In this document: one piece after another, positions 1-6,781 of the stretch
Layout: each line of letters starts with the position of its first letter
Position numbering within the stretch: position 1 is the stretch's first letter
Assembly (NCBI GenBank): GCA_000434935.1
Contig: FR882199.1
Coordinates: forward strand, 33,812 to 40,709
DNA: 6,898 bases
Reading direction: 5' to 3'
Origin: Bacteroides sp. CAG:709
GTDB taxonomy: Bacteria > Bacteroidota > Bacteroidia > Bacteroidales > UBA932
The notes under the pieces: model-generated
What the model saw: the letters and a program-made list of their open reading frames with translations, nothing else
Databases searched by the model: none
Told to the model about the DNA's origin: nothing
Translations under genes and position numbers: made by a program

Positions 1-1459
1 CGGTACCACCGTCACTACCGGACGCAAACTTACTTATTTCACCCCTGAGGACCATGAGGCCGACAGAAGACTGACCATCGGTACACGTGACCCTCGTTCA
101 CGCTTCTCCAAGGAGCTCCAGCAGTCTTTCGAGATCGCGGGCGACCCTGTGAAGCCGGGCGTGAAGAGCTTGAGCGAGCGTATGCCGGTAATGTACAAGC
201 CTGAGGTCAATGCTACCGACATCGTTTCTCTTCCGGATGAAATAAACCAGCTGAAGAACCTGGAGCATATCACCATTGCCTTCAGCCCGATAAAGACATT
301 CCCTGCTGACATGTCCGGACTTACGGCATTGACCGATGTCGAGATTTTCGCCTGCACGGAACTCACTGAATTCCCGAAGGGTCTCGCGACTTGTCCGAAA
401 CTGACTTCGCTCACATATTCGTTCAATGTGAATACTGCAATTCCTTCTATGGAGGAAGGTATTTCAGCCATCAACAACGGACCTGCCGGCAAGACGATAC
501 AGCTTCTGTATTTCCCTAACCAGAGGATTGACAACATGCCGGATCTGAGCAATATCCCTCGTCTTTCCGTTCTGGTCATCCAGGGCTGCGGACTGAAGAG
601 CTTCACTGCTCCGTTCAGCAAGGACCAATTCTTCGTGCAGTTCATGGCGAGCGACAATGAATTGACCTCACTGCCGCGTGACGAGAAGGGTAATTTCCTT
701 GCATACAATGCTGAGACAGAGGAGGTTAACTTTTCCGGCAACAAGTTCACCGAACTGCCGGACATCTTCGACGCCAAGTCTGCATATCAGGTCGGAACAG
801 TGGATTTCTCCAAGAACCAGATTGCATCTGTGGAGCACGGCGATGCCTACAGGGGAATCAAGGCTGCTACTTTCGACATTTCCTACAACAAACTGAAGGA
901 ATTGCCTGTACAGCTGTTCGGTACCAGCAGTTCGTCCATTTCTTATCTGAAAATCGACGGAAACGGCATGGAGAAGATTTCCAAGGAGGCCATCGAGGGC
1001 AAGTACACTTACCGTACTACCACCATCAGCATGGCATACAACAAGCTCAAGTCGCTTCCGGATGAATTCGACAGCCTTACGTTCCCGTACCTCTCGGGCA
1101 TTGACATGAGCTACAACAGGTTCGATTATTTCCCATATACGGCTGTGAACAACCAGTATCTGTCAGTGTTCATTTTCCGTCATCAGCGCGATGCGGACGG
1201 CGACAGGTGCATGAGGACTTGGCCTGCCGGAATCGGTCAGGCGCTTGCGGGACTCAGGGCGTTGTACCTCGGTTCCAATGATATCCGCGTGGTGACAGAC
1301 GAGCTTTCGTATATGATTTACAATCTTGATATCCAGGACAATCCTAACATCTCCATCGATGTCAGCGCTGTCTGCTCATATATCAAGTCGGGATGGTTCA
1401 ATCTCATGTATTCTCCTGGTCAGGATATCAGGGGATGTGATGAGGCCCTTAAACTTTAA
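1..1459 (+). CDS. Leucine-rich-repeat protein, 5'-truncated (C-terminal 485 residues)
   Basis: The reading frame is open from base 2 with no in-frame stop, so the gene begins upstream. A GTG at 149 is only an internal valine codon, because coding sequence of the same character precedes it. The visible part starts with about 70 residues without repeats and then becomes an LRR solenoid. Asparagines of the repeat consensus fall at residues 219, 247, 272, 296, 321, 347 and 372 of the visible part, mostly 24-26 apart, in segments such as NKFTELP, NKLKELP, NKLKSLP and NRFDYFP. A final capping segment contains four cysteines. LRR solenoids bind proteins or peptides, but the ligand here is unknown. 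The signal peptide and any N-terminal BACON or DUF domain would lie outside the window. The next gene starts 12 bases after the stop, so the two are probably cotranscribed. A DUF4458-type LRR protein is possible, but I cannot confirm it. The LRR assignment is firm; the role is inferred. Confidence 0.93.
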   Translation, partial: GTTVTTGRKLTYFTPEDHEADRRLTIGTRDPRSRFSKELQQSFEIAGDPVKPGVKSLSERMPVMYKPEVNATDIVSLPDEINQLKNLEHITIAFSPIKTFPADMSGLTALTDVEIFACTELTEFPKGLATCPKLTSLTYSFNVNTAIPSMEEGISAINNGPAGKTIQLLYFPNQRIDNMPDLSNIPRLSVLVIQGCGLKSFTAPFSKDQFFVQFMASDNELTSLPRDEKGNFLAYNAETEEVNFSGNKFTELPDIFDAKSAYQVGTVDFSKNQIASVEHGDAYRGIKAATFDISYNKLKELPVQLFGTSSSSISYLKIDGNGMEKISKEAIEGKYTYRTTTISMAYNKLKSLPDEFDSLTFPYLSGIDMSYNRFDYFPYTAVNNQYLSVFIFRHQRDADGDRCMRTWPAGIGQALAGLRALYLGSNDIRVVTDELSYMIYNLDIQDNPNISIDVSAVCSYIKSGWFNLMYSPGQDIRGCDEALKL

Positions 1460-1471
1460 TACGTTGGAACT

Positions 1472-3139
1472 ATGAGATATAGAAAAACATTGATTCTGAT
1501 TTCAGCTCTTGCGGCCGTGTCTTTCATGTCGGCCTGCAAAGAGGAAACTCCGACAGTTTCTTTCGGAGTCAGCTCCAGCACGATTACAATCGGGGCAGAG
1601 GGTGGAAACGAAGTGATTCATATTGACGCCGAGGATAGCTGGACAGCGAATTCCACATCTCCGTGGATATCGATTTCCCCGTCGAACGGCATTGGCTCGA
1701 CAGATTGCGAAATTGTCATTGACACGACATTGCTTGCAGACAAGACCCGCGAGGGTATCGTCCGCTTCATGTCCAAGTCCAACAAGACGGCCGATATCCG
1801 TGTCGTCCAGACAGGTTATGAGAAGATGATCGTGCTGAACAAGACGGAGGTGGATGTTCCTAGCTATGAGGATTACAAGAAGCGTTATATTGACGTCGAG
1901 GTTACTGCCAATGTGGACTTCGTCCCTACCGTGACAGCCGACAAGGAATGGGTCCAGCTCCAGGATTATGACTTCGAACTGGACAGGGGCTCACGTCCGA
2001 GGACAGTGAAACTGCGTCTCAGATGGGAGAACAATACCCGTCCGGCAGAGAGGGAGGCATTGCTTTCCTTCAAGGCCAAGGATGGTTCGGAGCTTGCGAA
2101 AAATGACAAGCTCTCCGTGAAACAGGTTGCTGCAGAGGAGATTGAGGATAGCCGCCGTGGCGATTCTCTTGCAGTCGTAGGCTGCGCCAGAAGCCTTGGA
2201 TTCGATATCAGTGAGTTCGAGGGCGAGTCCATGGATCATTGGACATTCCTGACATTGTGGGAGAAAGGCAACAAGGGTTACACCGAGGACAAGAAGGGCC
2301 GCGTGCGCTCCATCAAGTTCTCGTTCTTCCAGACGATGGACGGTATTCCATACGAGATCCAGTTCCTGCGCAAATGCGAAGACGTCGAGTTCTTCAGTAA
2401 CGGTGACTGGTATAGGCGTAATTTCTCGACCGGAGAGTATATTTCCAAGATGACGCAGCTGAAGAGGCTCCAGATGACGGCTCTCGGTCTCGTGAAGATT
2501 GACGACAGTTTCAAGAACTTGAAGAATCTTGAGTTCCTCGGCATTGTCTCCAACAACTTCAATGAATTTCCTGATATCATTACGCCGGAGAATTTCCCTA
2601 ATCTGAAGTCGCTGGATGCAGCTTCGAACAGAAGGGTGGTCGTGTTGGACATGAAGAATTCGAACTATGACCTTTCCGAGTGGGGCGGCTTCGTGGGCGA
2701 GTTCCCTAAACGTCTCCTGTACTGGGACAAGCTTGAATATCTGCGCCTGTCATACAACTACATCTACGGAAAACTTCCTGACATGAAGGATTATGACAAG
2801 GTTTATACGGAGGAGGATATACGTGCGGCCAATGACACTCTTCCTGACGGAAAGAACAATCCTGCCCACTACAGCCTTATCGGCAAGCCTAAGGTCTTGC
2901 CTAACCTGAAGTTCTTCGGAATCAACCTCAATGTCCTTGAAGGTGAGCTTCCTGAATGGATTCTCTATCATCCGCATCTTATGGAGTGGGATCCTGAGAC
3001 CATCGTTTTCAATCAGTCCGGAGATATCAACAATTTCGAGGGCAAGAGGCCTGGTTTCACCAATGTTCCTGAGAATATGAACTACTATTATGAGGCATAT
3101 CCGCTCAAGAAACCGGCGGATTATGTGGAGGACAAGTAA
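1472..3139 (+). CDS. Surface lipoprotein with two BACON domains and a leucine-rich-repeat region
   Basis: The protein has 555 residues. A signal peptide with basic MRYRK, a hydrophobic stretch and lipobox MSAC makes Cys22 the lipidated residue. The following KEE resembles the lipoprotein export signal that sends Bacteroidota lipoproteins to the cell surface. Residues about 27-115 are a BACON domain (W57, W65, ending VVQTG). Residues about 118-221 look like a second, diverged copy (W160, ending LSVKQVAA). BACON domains are Ig-like modules thought to bind carbohydrate or protein or to act as spacers. From about 231 a 'DSLAVVG' segment and GRV at 276-278 match the N-terminal cap that precedes plant-type LRRs in Bacteroidota proteins. 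Weak LRRs follow, for example NNFNEFP near 361, NYIYGKLP near 429 and NVLEGELP near 487. No catalytic motif is seen. Its LRRs (GKLP/GELP type) differ from those of the upstream gene. The start is the first ATG, 12 bases after the previous stop. Function is inferred to be binding. Confidence 0.93.
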   Translation: MRYRKTLILISALAAVSFMSACKEETPTVSFGVSSSTITIGAEGGNEVIHIDAEDSWTANSTSPWISISPSNGIGSTDCEIVIDTTLLADKTREGIVRFMSKSNKTADIRVVQTGYEKMIVLNKTEVDVPSYEDYKKRYIDVEVTANVDFVPTVTADKEWVQLQDYDFELDRGSRPRTVKLRLRWENNTRPAEREALLSFKAKDGSELAKNDKLSVKQVAAEEIEDSRRGDSLAVVGCARSLGFDISEFEGESMDHWTFLTLWEKGNKGYTEDKKGRVRSIKFSFFQTMDGIPYEIQFLRKCEDVEFFSNGDWYRRNFSTGEYISKMTQLKRLQMTALGLVKIDDSFKNLKNLEFLGIVSNNFNEFPDIITPENFPNLKSLDAASNRRVVVLDMKNSNYDLSEWGGFVGEFPKRLLYWDKLEYLRLSYNYIYGKLPDMKDYDKVYTEEDIRAANDTLPDGKNNPAHYSLIGKPKVLPNLKFFGINLNVLEGELPEWILYHPHLMEWDPETIVFNQSGDINNFEGKRPGFTNVPENMNYYYEAYPLKKPADYVEDK

Positions 3140-3148
3140 AGAGCGGTT

Positions 3149-5182
3149 ATGAAAATGAAGTACAGATATATATTCATTGCACTGGCAATGGCTGCGGGAC
3201 TTTCTGCCTGCAACGAGAAGGAAGTGGTGAAGCCTGTCGGCGGTGAGGCCGCTCGTGCTGTCATCGTGAACAGCCCGGACGGGGCGCAGGATGGCGAGAT
3301 CATGGTCAAGTTCCGTCCTGAAGTGTCCGGTCTGCTCGACCAGGCATGTGCTACCAAGGCCGGCGGACGTGCCAATGTGTTGGAAACCACCGGTATACAT
3401 TCAGTGGACGAATTGCTGTCATATCTTGGCGGTTGCACATTGGAAAGAGTGTTCCCGTACAATGGAAAGACTGAAGAAAAGACCAGGAAATCCGGTCTTC
3501 ACCTGTGGTATGTAGTAAGATTTTCTCCTGATGCTGACGTGAAGGATGTCGCAGAGCGTCTTGCGTCTCTCGGTGAACTTTCCACCGTCGAGTACAGTAA
3601 AGAGCTGAAGCGCACTTCTACGGCCAAGGCTGTTCCGCTTTCCTCTTACAAGGCTCTCGCGTCAGGTTATTTCAATGATCCTGAGTCCGGATACCAGTGG
3701 AATTACAGCAACTCCGGTTCGCTTCCGGGAGGTGACGAGATCAATCATCTTGTCGCTGGTCTTGATGCAGGATGTGTCGAGGCATGGAAGAAATGCACCG
3801 GAGATGAATCCATCATCGTGGCCGTCATGGATGAGGGCGTGATGTGGAGTCATCCTGATCTGGTTGACAACATGTGGACCAACCCGGATGAGGTTTACCT
3901 TTCCGGCAAGGACAATGACGGAAACGGCTATGCCGGTGATGTCCACGGATATAACTTCGTGCATAACAGCGGTATCGTCACATGGAACGATGTCAATGAC
4001 ACAGGCCACGGAACACATGTGGCCGGAATCATTGCCGCAGCCAACAACAACGGCATCGGCGTGAGCGGTATCGCCGGCGGTGACAAGGCGAAGGGCGATA
4101 AGGGCGTCAAGATAATGTCCCTTCAGATTTTCGCCGGAAGCGGCGGCGTGACCATCCCTAATGAGGTCCGCGCCATCAAATATGCTGCTGACAACGGCGC
4201 CGTGATTCTCCAGTGCAGCTGGGGCTATAACTCGGCATTGTCAGATCCGTTCAATTATACTCCGACCAAGTATTACGATGACGAAGATTTCGAGAAAGCC
4301 CAGCCGCTGGAGAAAGAGGCTTTCGAATATTTCATCCACAATGCAGGTTCTCCTGACGGTGTGATCGACGGCGGTCTCGTGATTTTCGCCTCCGGCAATG
4401 AGTATGCTGCAATGGCTTCATATCCTGGAGCTTACAGGGATTTCATCTCGGTGGCTTCCGTATGTGGCGACTTCACTCCGTCCACCTATACCAATTTCGG
4501 CCCCGGCACTGACATCGCTGCTCCAGGCGGAGATACCGATTATCACGGCGCGAAAGGCGGCATCTTGTCGACATTGACCCCTGAGGCCAGCAACGGAAAG
4601 GGATACGGCTATATGGAGGGAACTTCCATGGCTTGCCCTCACGTTTCCGGTGTGGCTGCTCTCGGACTTTCTTATGCTGCGAAACTCCACAAGCATTTCA
4701 GCGCGGAGCAATATCGTGAACTGCTGAAGAAGTCCGTAAGTGACATCGACTCGCATCTTACCGGCAAGAAACAGTATAATTATCTCAATGCCACCCTAGG
4801 CAACACTTGTCCGGAGATTGTGGACCTGGAAGGCCGCTACAAGGGCAAGATGGGTTCCGGCGTCATCAATGCCGCGACTCTCCTGCGCAATATCGAGGAC
4901 AATGCCAATGGAGTTCCGATGAAGCTTACCAACGTGTATGTCGCTCCGGGCGAGCTCTGTACTAAGGATGTACGTCGTTCATTCAAGAACGGGGAGACCA
5001 CCACGTTTACCGTAAGTGTCGCTGATCCTACCGTTGCAGAGGCGACGGTAAATGGCGGAGTCATTACTTTCAAGGGCCTCAGGGAAGGCAGCACCACGTT
5101 CACGGTGTCTTCCGGCGCAAGTGAGAAGCAGACTGCTGCTATTACCGTGCGTAGAATTGCAGGCGGAACCGGTTGGCTGTAG
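3149..5182 (+). CDS. S8 family (subtilisin-like) serine peptidase, lipoprotein, with prodomain and C-terminal Ig-like domain
   Basis: The protein has 677 residues. Lipobox LSAC gives lipidated Cys21, followed by NEKE, suggesting an outer-membrane and possibly surface location. Residues about 49-155 (EIMVKFRP to VEYSKELKR) resemble the fervidolysin-like propeptide of subtilases. The peptidase domain runs from about 176 to 584. The catalytic Asp is D228 in VMDEGV, the His is H287 in GHGTHVAG, the oxyanion Asn is N417 in ASGNE, and the Ser is S493 in GTSMACPHVSG, so the triad is complete and the enzyme should be active. A DNDGNGYAGD segment at 255-264 looks like a metal-binding loop. Residues about 590-672 resemble a bacterial Ig-like (BIG_2) domain, ending in a glycine-rich tail GGTGWL. 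It would cleave peptides or proteins at the cell envelope; specificity cannot be read from sequence. The usual D-[ST]-G motif is D-E-G here. The gene starts 9 bases after the BACON-LRR gene; a second in-frame ATG at 3155 is a possible alternative start. Confidence 0.96.
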   Translation: MKMKYRYIFIALAMAAGLSACNEKEVVKPVGGEAARAVIVNSPDGAQDGEIMVKFRPEVSGLLDQACATKAGGRANVLETTGIHSVDELLSYLGGCTLERVFPYNGKTEEKTRKSGLHLWYVVRFSPDADVKDVAERLASLGELSTVEYSKELKRTSTAKAVPLSSYKALASGYFNDPESGYQWNYSNSGSLPGGDEINHLVAGLDAGCVEAWKKCTGDESIIVAVMDEGVMWSHPDLVDNMWTNPDEVYLSGKDNDGNGYAGDVHGYNFVHNSGIVTWNDVNDTGHGTHVAGIIAAANNNGIGVSGIAGGDKAKGDKGVKIMSLQIFAGSGGVTIPNEVRAIKYAADNGAVILQCSWGYNSALSDPFNYTPTKYYDDEDFEKAQPLEKEAFEYFIHNAGSPDGVIDGGLVIFASGNEYAAMASYPGAYRDFISVASVCGDFTPSTYTNFGPGTDIAAPGGDTDYHGAKGGILSTLTPEASNGKGYGYMEGTSMACPHVSGVAALGLSYAAKLHKHFSAEQYRELLKKSVSDIDSHLTGKKQYNYLNATLGNTCPEIVDLEGRYKGKMGSGVINAATLLRNIEDNANGVPMKLTNVYVAPGELCTKDVRRSFKNGETTTFTVSVADPTVAEATVNGGVITFKGLREGSTTFTVSSGASEKQTAAITVRRIAGGTGWL

Positions 5183-5194
5183 CATTGTCATGGA

Positions 5195-5977
5195 ATGAGG
5201 AGGAAGCTGCTCATATCTGCATTTTTGGTTTTTGCCGGAGTCGTGGCATCGGCACAGGGAATCATTGTCCCTGAACATGTCCTGGATTCCTTGGCATCGC
5301 CTGCCGTGCTGACTGACAGTCCTCTCAAGTTCCATTTTGCGAAGGCCGATATCGGGGATGTCCGCGAGGATGCATCGGCGGTTCCGGTCTCATTCGTTTT
5401 TGCCAATGCCGGCAAGTCTCCGGTTTCCATAACGAAGGTGACTTCGTCTTGCGGCTGTGTCACAGTGCTTTACGACTCGTCGCCCGTTGCTCCGGGAGCG
5501 GAGGGGAAGGTCAATGCCTTCTTCCATCCTGCCGGACGCATAGGATTCCAGGAGCGCACGTTGTACGTCTATATCGGCGGTTCGACGGTGCCTGCGGCCA
5601 AACTGTCGCTGCTCGTGAATGTCCTTCCGGGTTCAATGCCTTCGGGTTTCAATGTGAAGATCGGCCCGCTTGCGTGCAAGCGCAATGAGGTTGTTTTCAA
5701 TGTTTCCTCATCTGATGAGCGTGTCGTGGAGAGGATAGCCTGCGTGAACACCGGAACGAAAGCATTGACATTGAGCGTCTTGCCGGGATTTTGTCCGGTC
5801 TGGCTGAAGTTCAGGACGGATCCTGCGGTGATCGCGCCTTCCGGAGAGGGGGACATTGTCCTGACATTGGACCGGAGCGCGTTGCCTGATTCGGAGGGGA
5901 GTGCGTCGGTTGTTCTGGACGGTATCGATGCGAAGCCTTCGCAGAGAACATTGGTTTTGAAATATAAAGTTGATTGA
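5195..5977 (+). CDS. DUF1573 domain-containing secreted (periplasmic) protein
   Basis: The protein has 260 residues. The N-terminus MRRKLLIS followed by a hydrophobic run and ASA (18-20) is a type I signal peptide with no lipobox cysteine, so the mature protein should be soluble in the periplasm or tethered by partners. Residues about 45-140 match DUF1573: a VSFVFANAGKSPVSI strand, the SSCGC motif with C86 and C88, then VAPGAEGKV and RIGFQERTL. DUF1573 is an Ig-like fold common in Bacteroidota, with unknown biochemical function. Residues about 150-260 appear to be a second Ig-like domain of similar plan (CVNTGTKALTL near 183-193, then SGEGDIVLTLD) without the CGC motif. The start ATG at 5195 is 12 bases after the protease stop and gives a complete signal peptide. 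An AGGAGG lies just inside the coding sequence rather than upstream, so it does not act as a ribosome-binding site for this start. A chaperone or adaptor role for the protease is only a guess from position. Confidence 0.92.
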   Translation: MRRKLLISAFLVFAGVVASAQGIIVPEHVLDSLASPAVLTDSPLKFHFAKADIGDVREDASAVPVSFVFANAGKSPVSITKVTSSCGCVTVLYDSSPVAPGAEGKVNAFFHPAGRIGFQERTLYVYIGGSTVPAAKLSLLVNVLPGSMPSGFNVKIGPLACKRNEVVFNVSSSDERVVERIACVNTGTKALTLSVLPGFCPVWLKFRTDPAVIAPSGEGDIVLTLDRSALPDSEGSASVVLDGIDAKPSQRTLVLKYKVD

Positions 5978-5991
5978 TTATTTTTAAGGAT

Positions 5992-6504
5992 ATGAAATTT
6001 TTTAATGCAATATTTGCTGTGCTTGCTGCGTCTGCGGTGATGTGCTCATGTGAAAAGGATCACACCTATGAGGATAACACTGATCCGGAGATCGCGCTGT
6101 ACCAGATTACCGGCACATGGAAGCTGGAGAGCTGGAGCTATGGTCAGATTCCGGAGGGCGTGTACAGCTACATTGTGCTTGACAGCAAGGAGAATACGTT
6201 CGAAATCTATCAGAATGTCGATTCTCCGTATTCCCGTCATCTGACCGGCAATTTTTCTCTTGTTTACAAGGAGGACAAGGGTCAGAACATCATCAGCGGA
6301 TGGTATGATCATGATTCAGGCTTCTGGGCATCCGACTATATCGTGACGACGGTGACGGCTGATTCCATGACATGGATTTCCACCGGCACCACTTCCGGTC
6401 CGCAGACGGTTTCCACCAAGACAACCCAGGTGCCGAATCGCGACATCTGCGTTTATCGCCGCTGTGATTCCATTCCGGAAGACATTCTGGCAGGCAAGAA
6501 TTAA
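5992..6504 (+). CDS. Small lipocalin-like lipoprotein
   Basis: The protein has 170 residues. The ATG at 5992 is preferred because it gives a compact signal peptide (MKFFNAIF, hydrophobic core) ending in MCSC, with lipidated Cys20 followed by EKDH, an acidic export-type sequence. A TTG at 5974 would add six residues, overlap the preceding stop, and bury the start of the signal, so it is less likely. The mature part carries an ITGTW motif (W43) near its start, followed by alternating strands (TFEIYQN, LTGNFSLVYK, YIVTTVTADSMTW). This pattern is seen in Bacteroidota 'lipocalin-like' proteins of about 130-170 residues, which form a small beta barrel. No ligand can be inferred and the family match is by pattern only. 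It lies 14 bases after the DUF1573 gene and 11 bases before the next gene, so it belongs to the same unit. TAAGGA ends one base before the ATG, too close for ordinary Shine-Dalgarno pairing, as is common in this phylum. Confidence 0.85.
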   Translation: MKFFNAIFAVLAASAVMCSCEKDHTYEDNTDPEIALYQITGTWKLESWSYGQIPEGVYSYIVLDSKENTFEIYQNVDSPYSRHLTGNFSLVYKEDKGQNIISGWYDHDSGFWASDYIVTTVTADSMTWISTGTTSGPQTVSTKTTQVPNRDICVYRRCDSIPEDILAGKN

Positions 6505-6515
6505 TTTTTATTGCT

Positions 6516-6704
6516 ATGATAGGATTTGTTATTTGGATTATAGGCGTGGTCCTTACCATCAAGGCCGCCGTCGAAATCTGGAATCTCAATGTTGACCCGG
6601 TCAAGAAGATCGTCGTCATCGTATTGCTCGTCCTCACCAGCTGGATCGGCATCGCCGTCTACTACCTGGTAGCGAAGGATAAACTCGCCACGTGGCTGAA
6701 GTAG
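6516..6704 (+). CDS. Small two-helix membrane protein, PLDc_N-like
   Basis: The protein has 62 residues. Two hydrophobic segments, about residues 2-22 and 31-52, are separated by a short polar loop (NLNVDPVKK), and a basic tail KDKLATWLK ends the protein. The second helix with SWIGIAVYYLVAKDK resembles the 'P-x-x-G-x-x-x-Y' pattern of PLDc_N, the membrane anchor found at the start of cardiolipin synthases and also as free-standing mini-proteins. No phospholipase HKD motif exists, so there is no enzymatic activity to infer. It would sit in the inner membrane. The ATG lies 11 bases after the lipocalin-like gene and 25 bases before the terminator stem, so it is the last gene of the operon. Its short length and lack of a lipobox set it apart from its neighbours. 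A role in anchoring or signalling envelope stress would be speculation. The coding call rests on a clean start, codon use like the neighbours, and family-like sequence. Confidence 0.83.
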   Translation: MIGFVIWIIGVVLTIKAAVEIWNLNVDPVKKIVVIVLLVLTSWIGIAVYYLVAKDKLATWLK

Positions 6705-6729
6705 TTGAGGTTTCGCAAGTAACCTTTTG

Positions 6730-6773
6730 TCACGCCCCGTCACCCTTCCCGGTGGTGGGGCGGTGAATTTTTT
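6730..6773 (+). terminator. Intrinsic (Rho-independent) terminator of the operon
   Basis: Bases 6730-6744 pair with 6751-6766 to form a 15-base-pair stem with one bulged G (6762), two wobble pairs in the middle (6739/6756 and 6740/6755) and a six-base loop (6745-6750). A run of six T follows at 6768-6773. The stem begins 25 bases after the stop of the last gene. On the reverse strand the other flank has no T run, so it works in the + direction only. It ends transcription of the six-gene unit. Confidence 0.88.
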
Positions 6774-6781
6774 ACGCGTTC

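Larger units (their letters stand above)
1..6773 (+). other. Predicted operon (distal part): six cotranscribed envelope genes
   Basis: Six genes in the same direction are separated by gaps of 12, 9, 12, 14 and 11 bases, none long enough for a Bacteroidota promoter (TTTG about 20 bases before TAnnTTTG), and no such pair is seen between them. One strong terminator follows the last gene. The promoter and at least the first gene start lie upstream of the window. Every complete product has an export signal or membrane helices, which supports one shared cell-envelope task. Cotranscription is inferred from spacing, not measured. Confidence 0.8.

Noticed and set aside
149..151. GTG as start of the first gene
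   Set aside because: The frame is open to base 2 with sensible coding sequence, and no signal peptide follows GTG, so the gene starts upstream of the window.
34..777. Long open frame on the minus strand (247 codons) opposite the LRR gene
   Set aside because: The plus strand has a continuous frame with LRR repeats. The minus-strand product is low complexity, rich in Ser, and matches no known domain pattern, so it is a shadow frame.
2750..3400. Minus-strand frames opposite the BACON-LRR and protease genes (also 3121-3462, 3662-4018)
   Set aside because: They overlap strongly supported plus-strand genes and show no domains or plausible starts.
5190..5198. Two-codon ATG-GAA-TGA frame overlapping the DUF1573 start
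   Set aside because: It could couple translation, but it is likely a chance occurrence; no pattern in neighbours supports it.
5974..5976. TTG start for the lipocalin-like lipoprotein
   Set aside because: It overlaps the preceding stop region and adds residues ahead of a signal peptide that is complete from ATG 5992.
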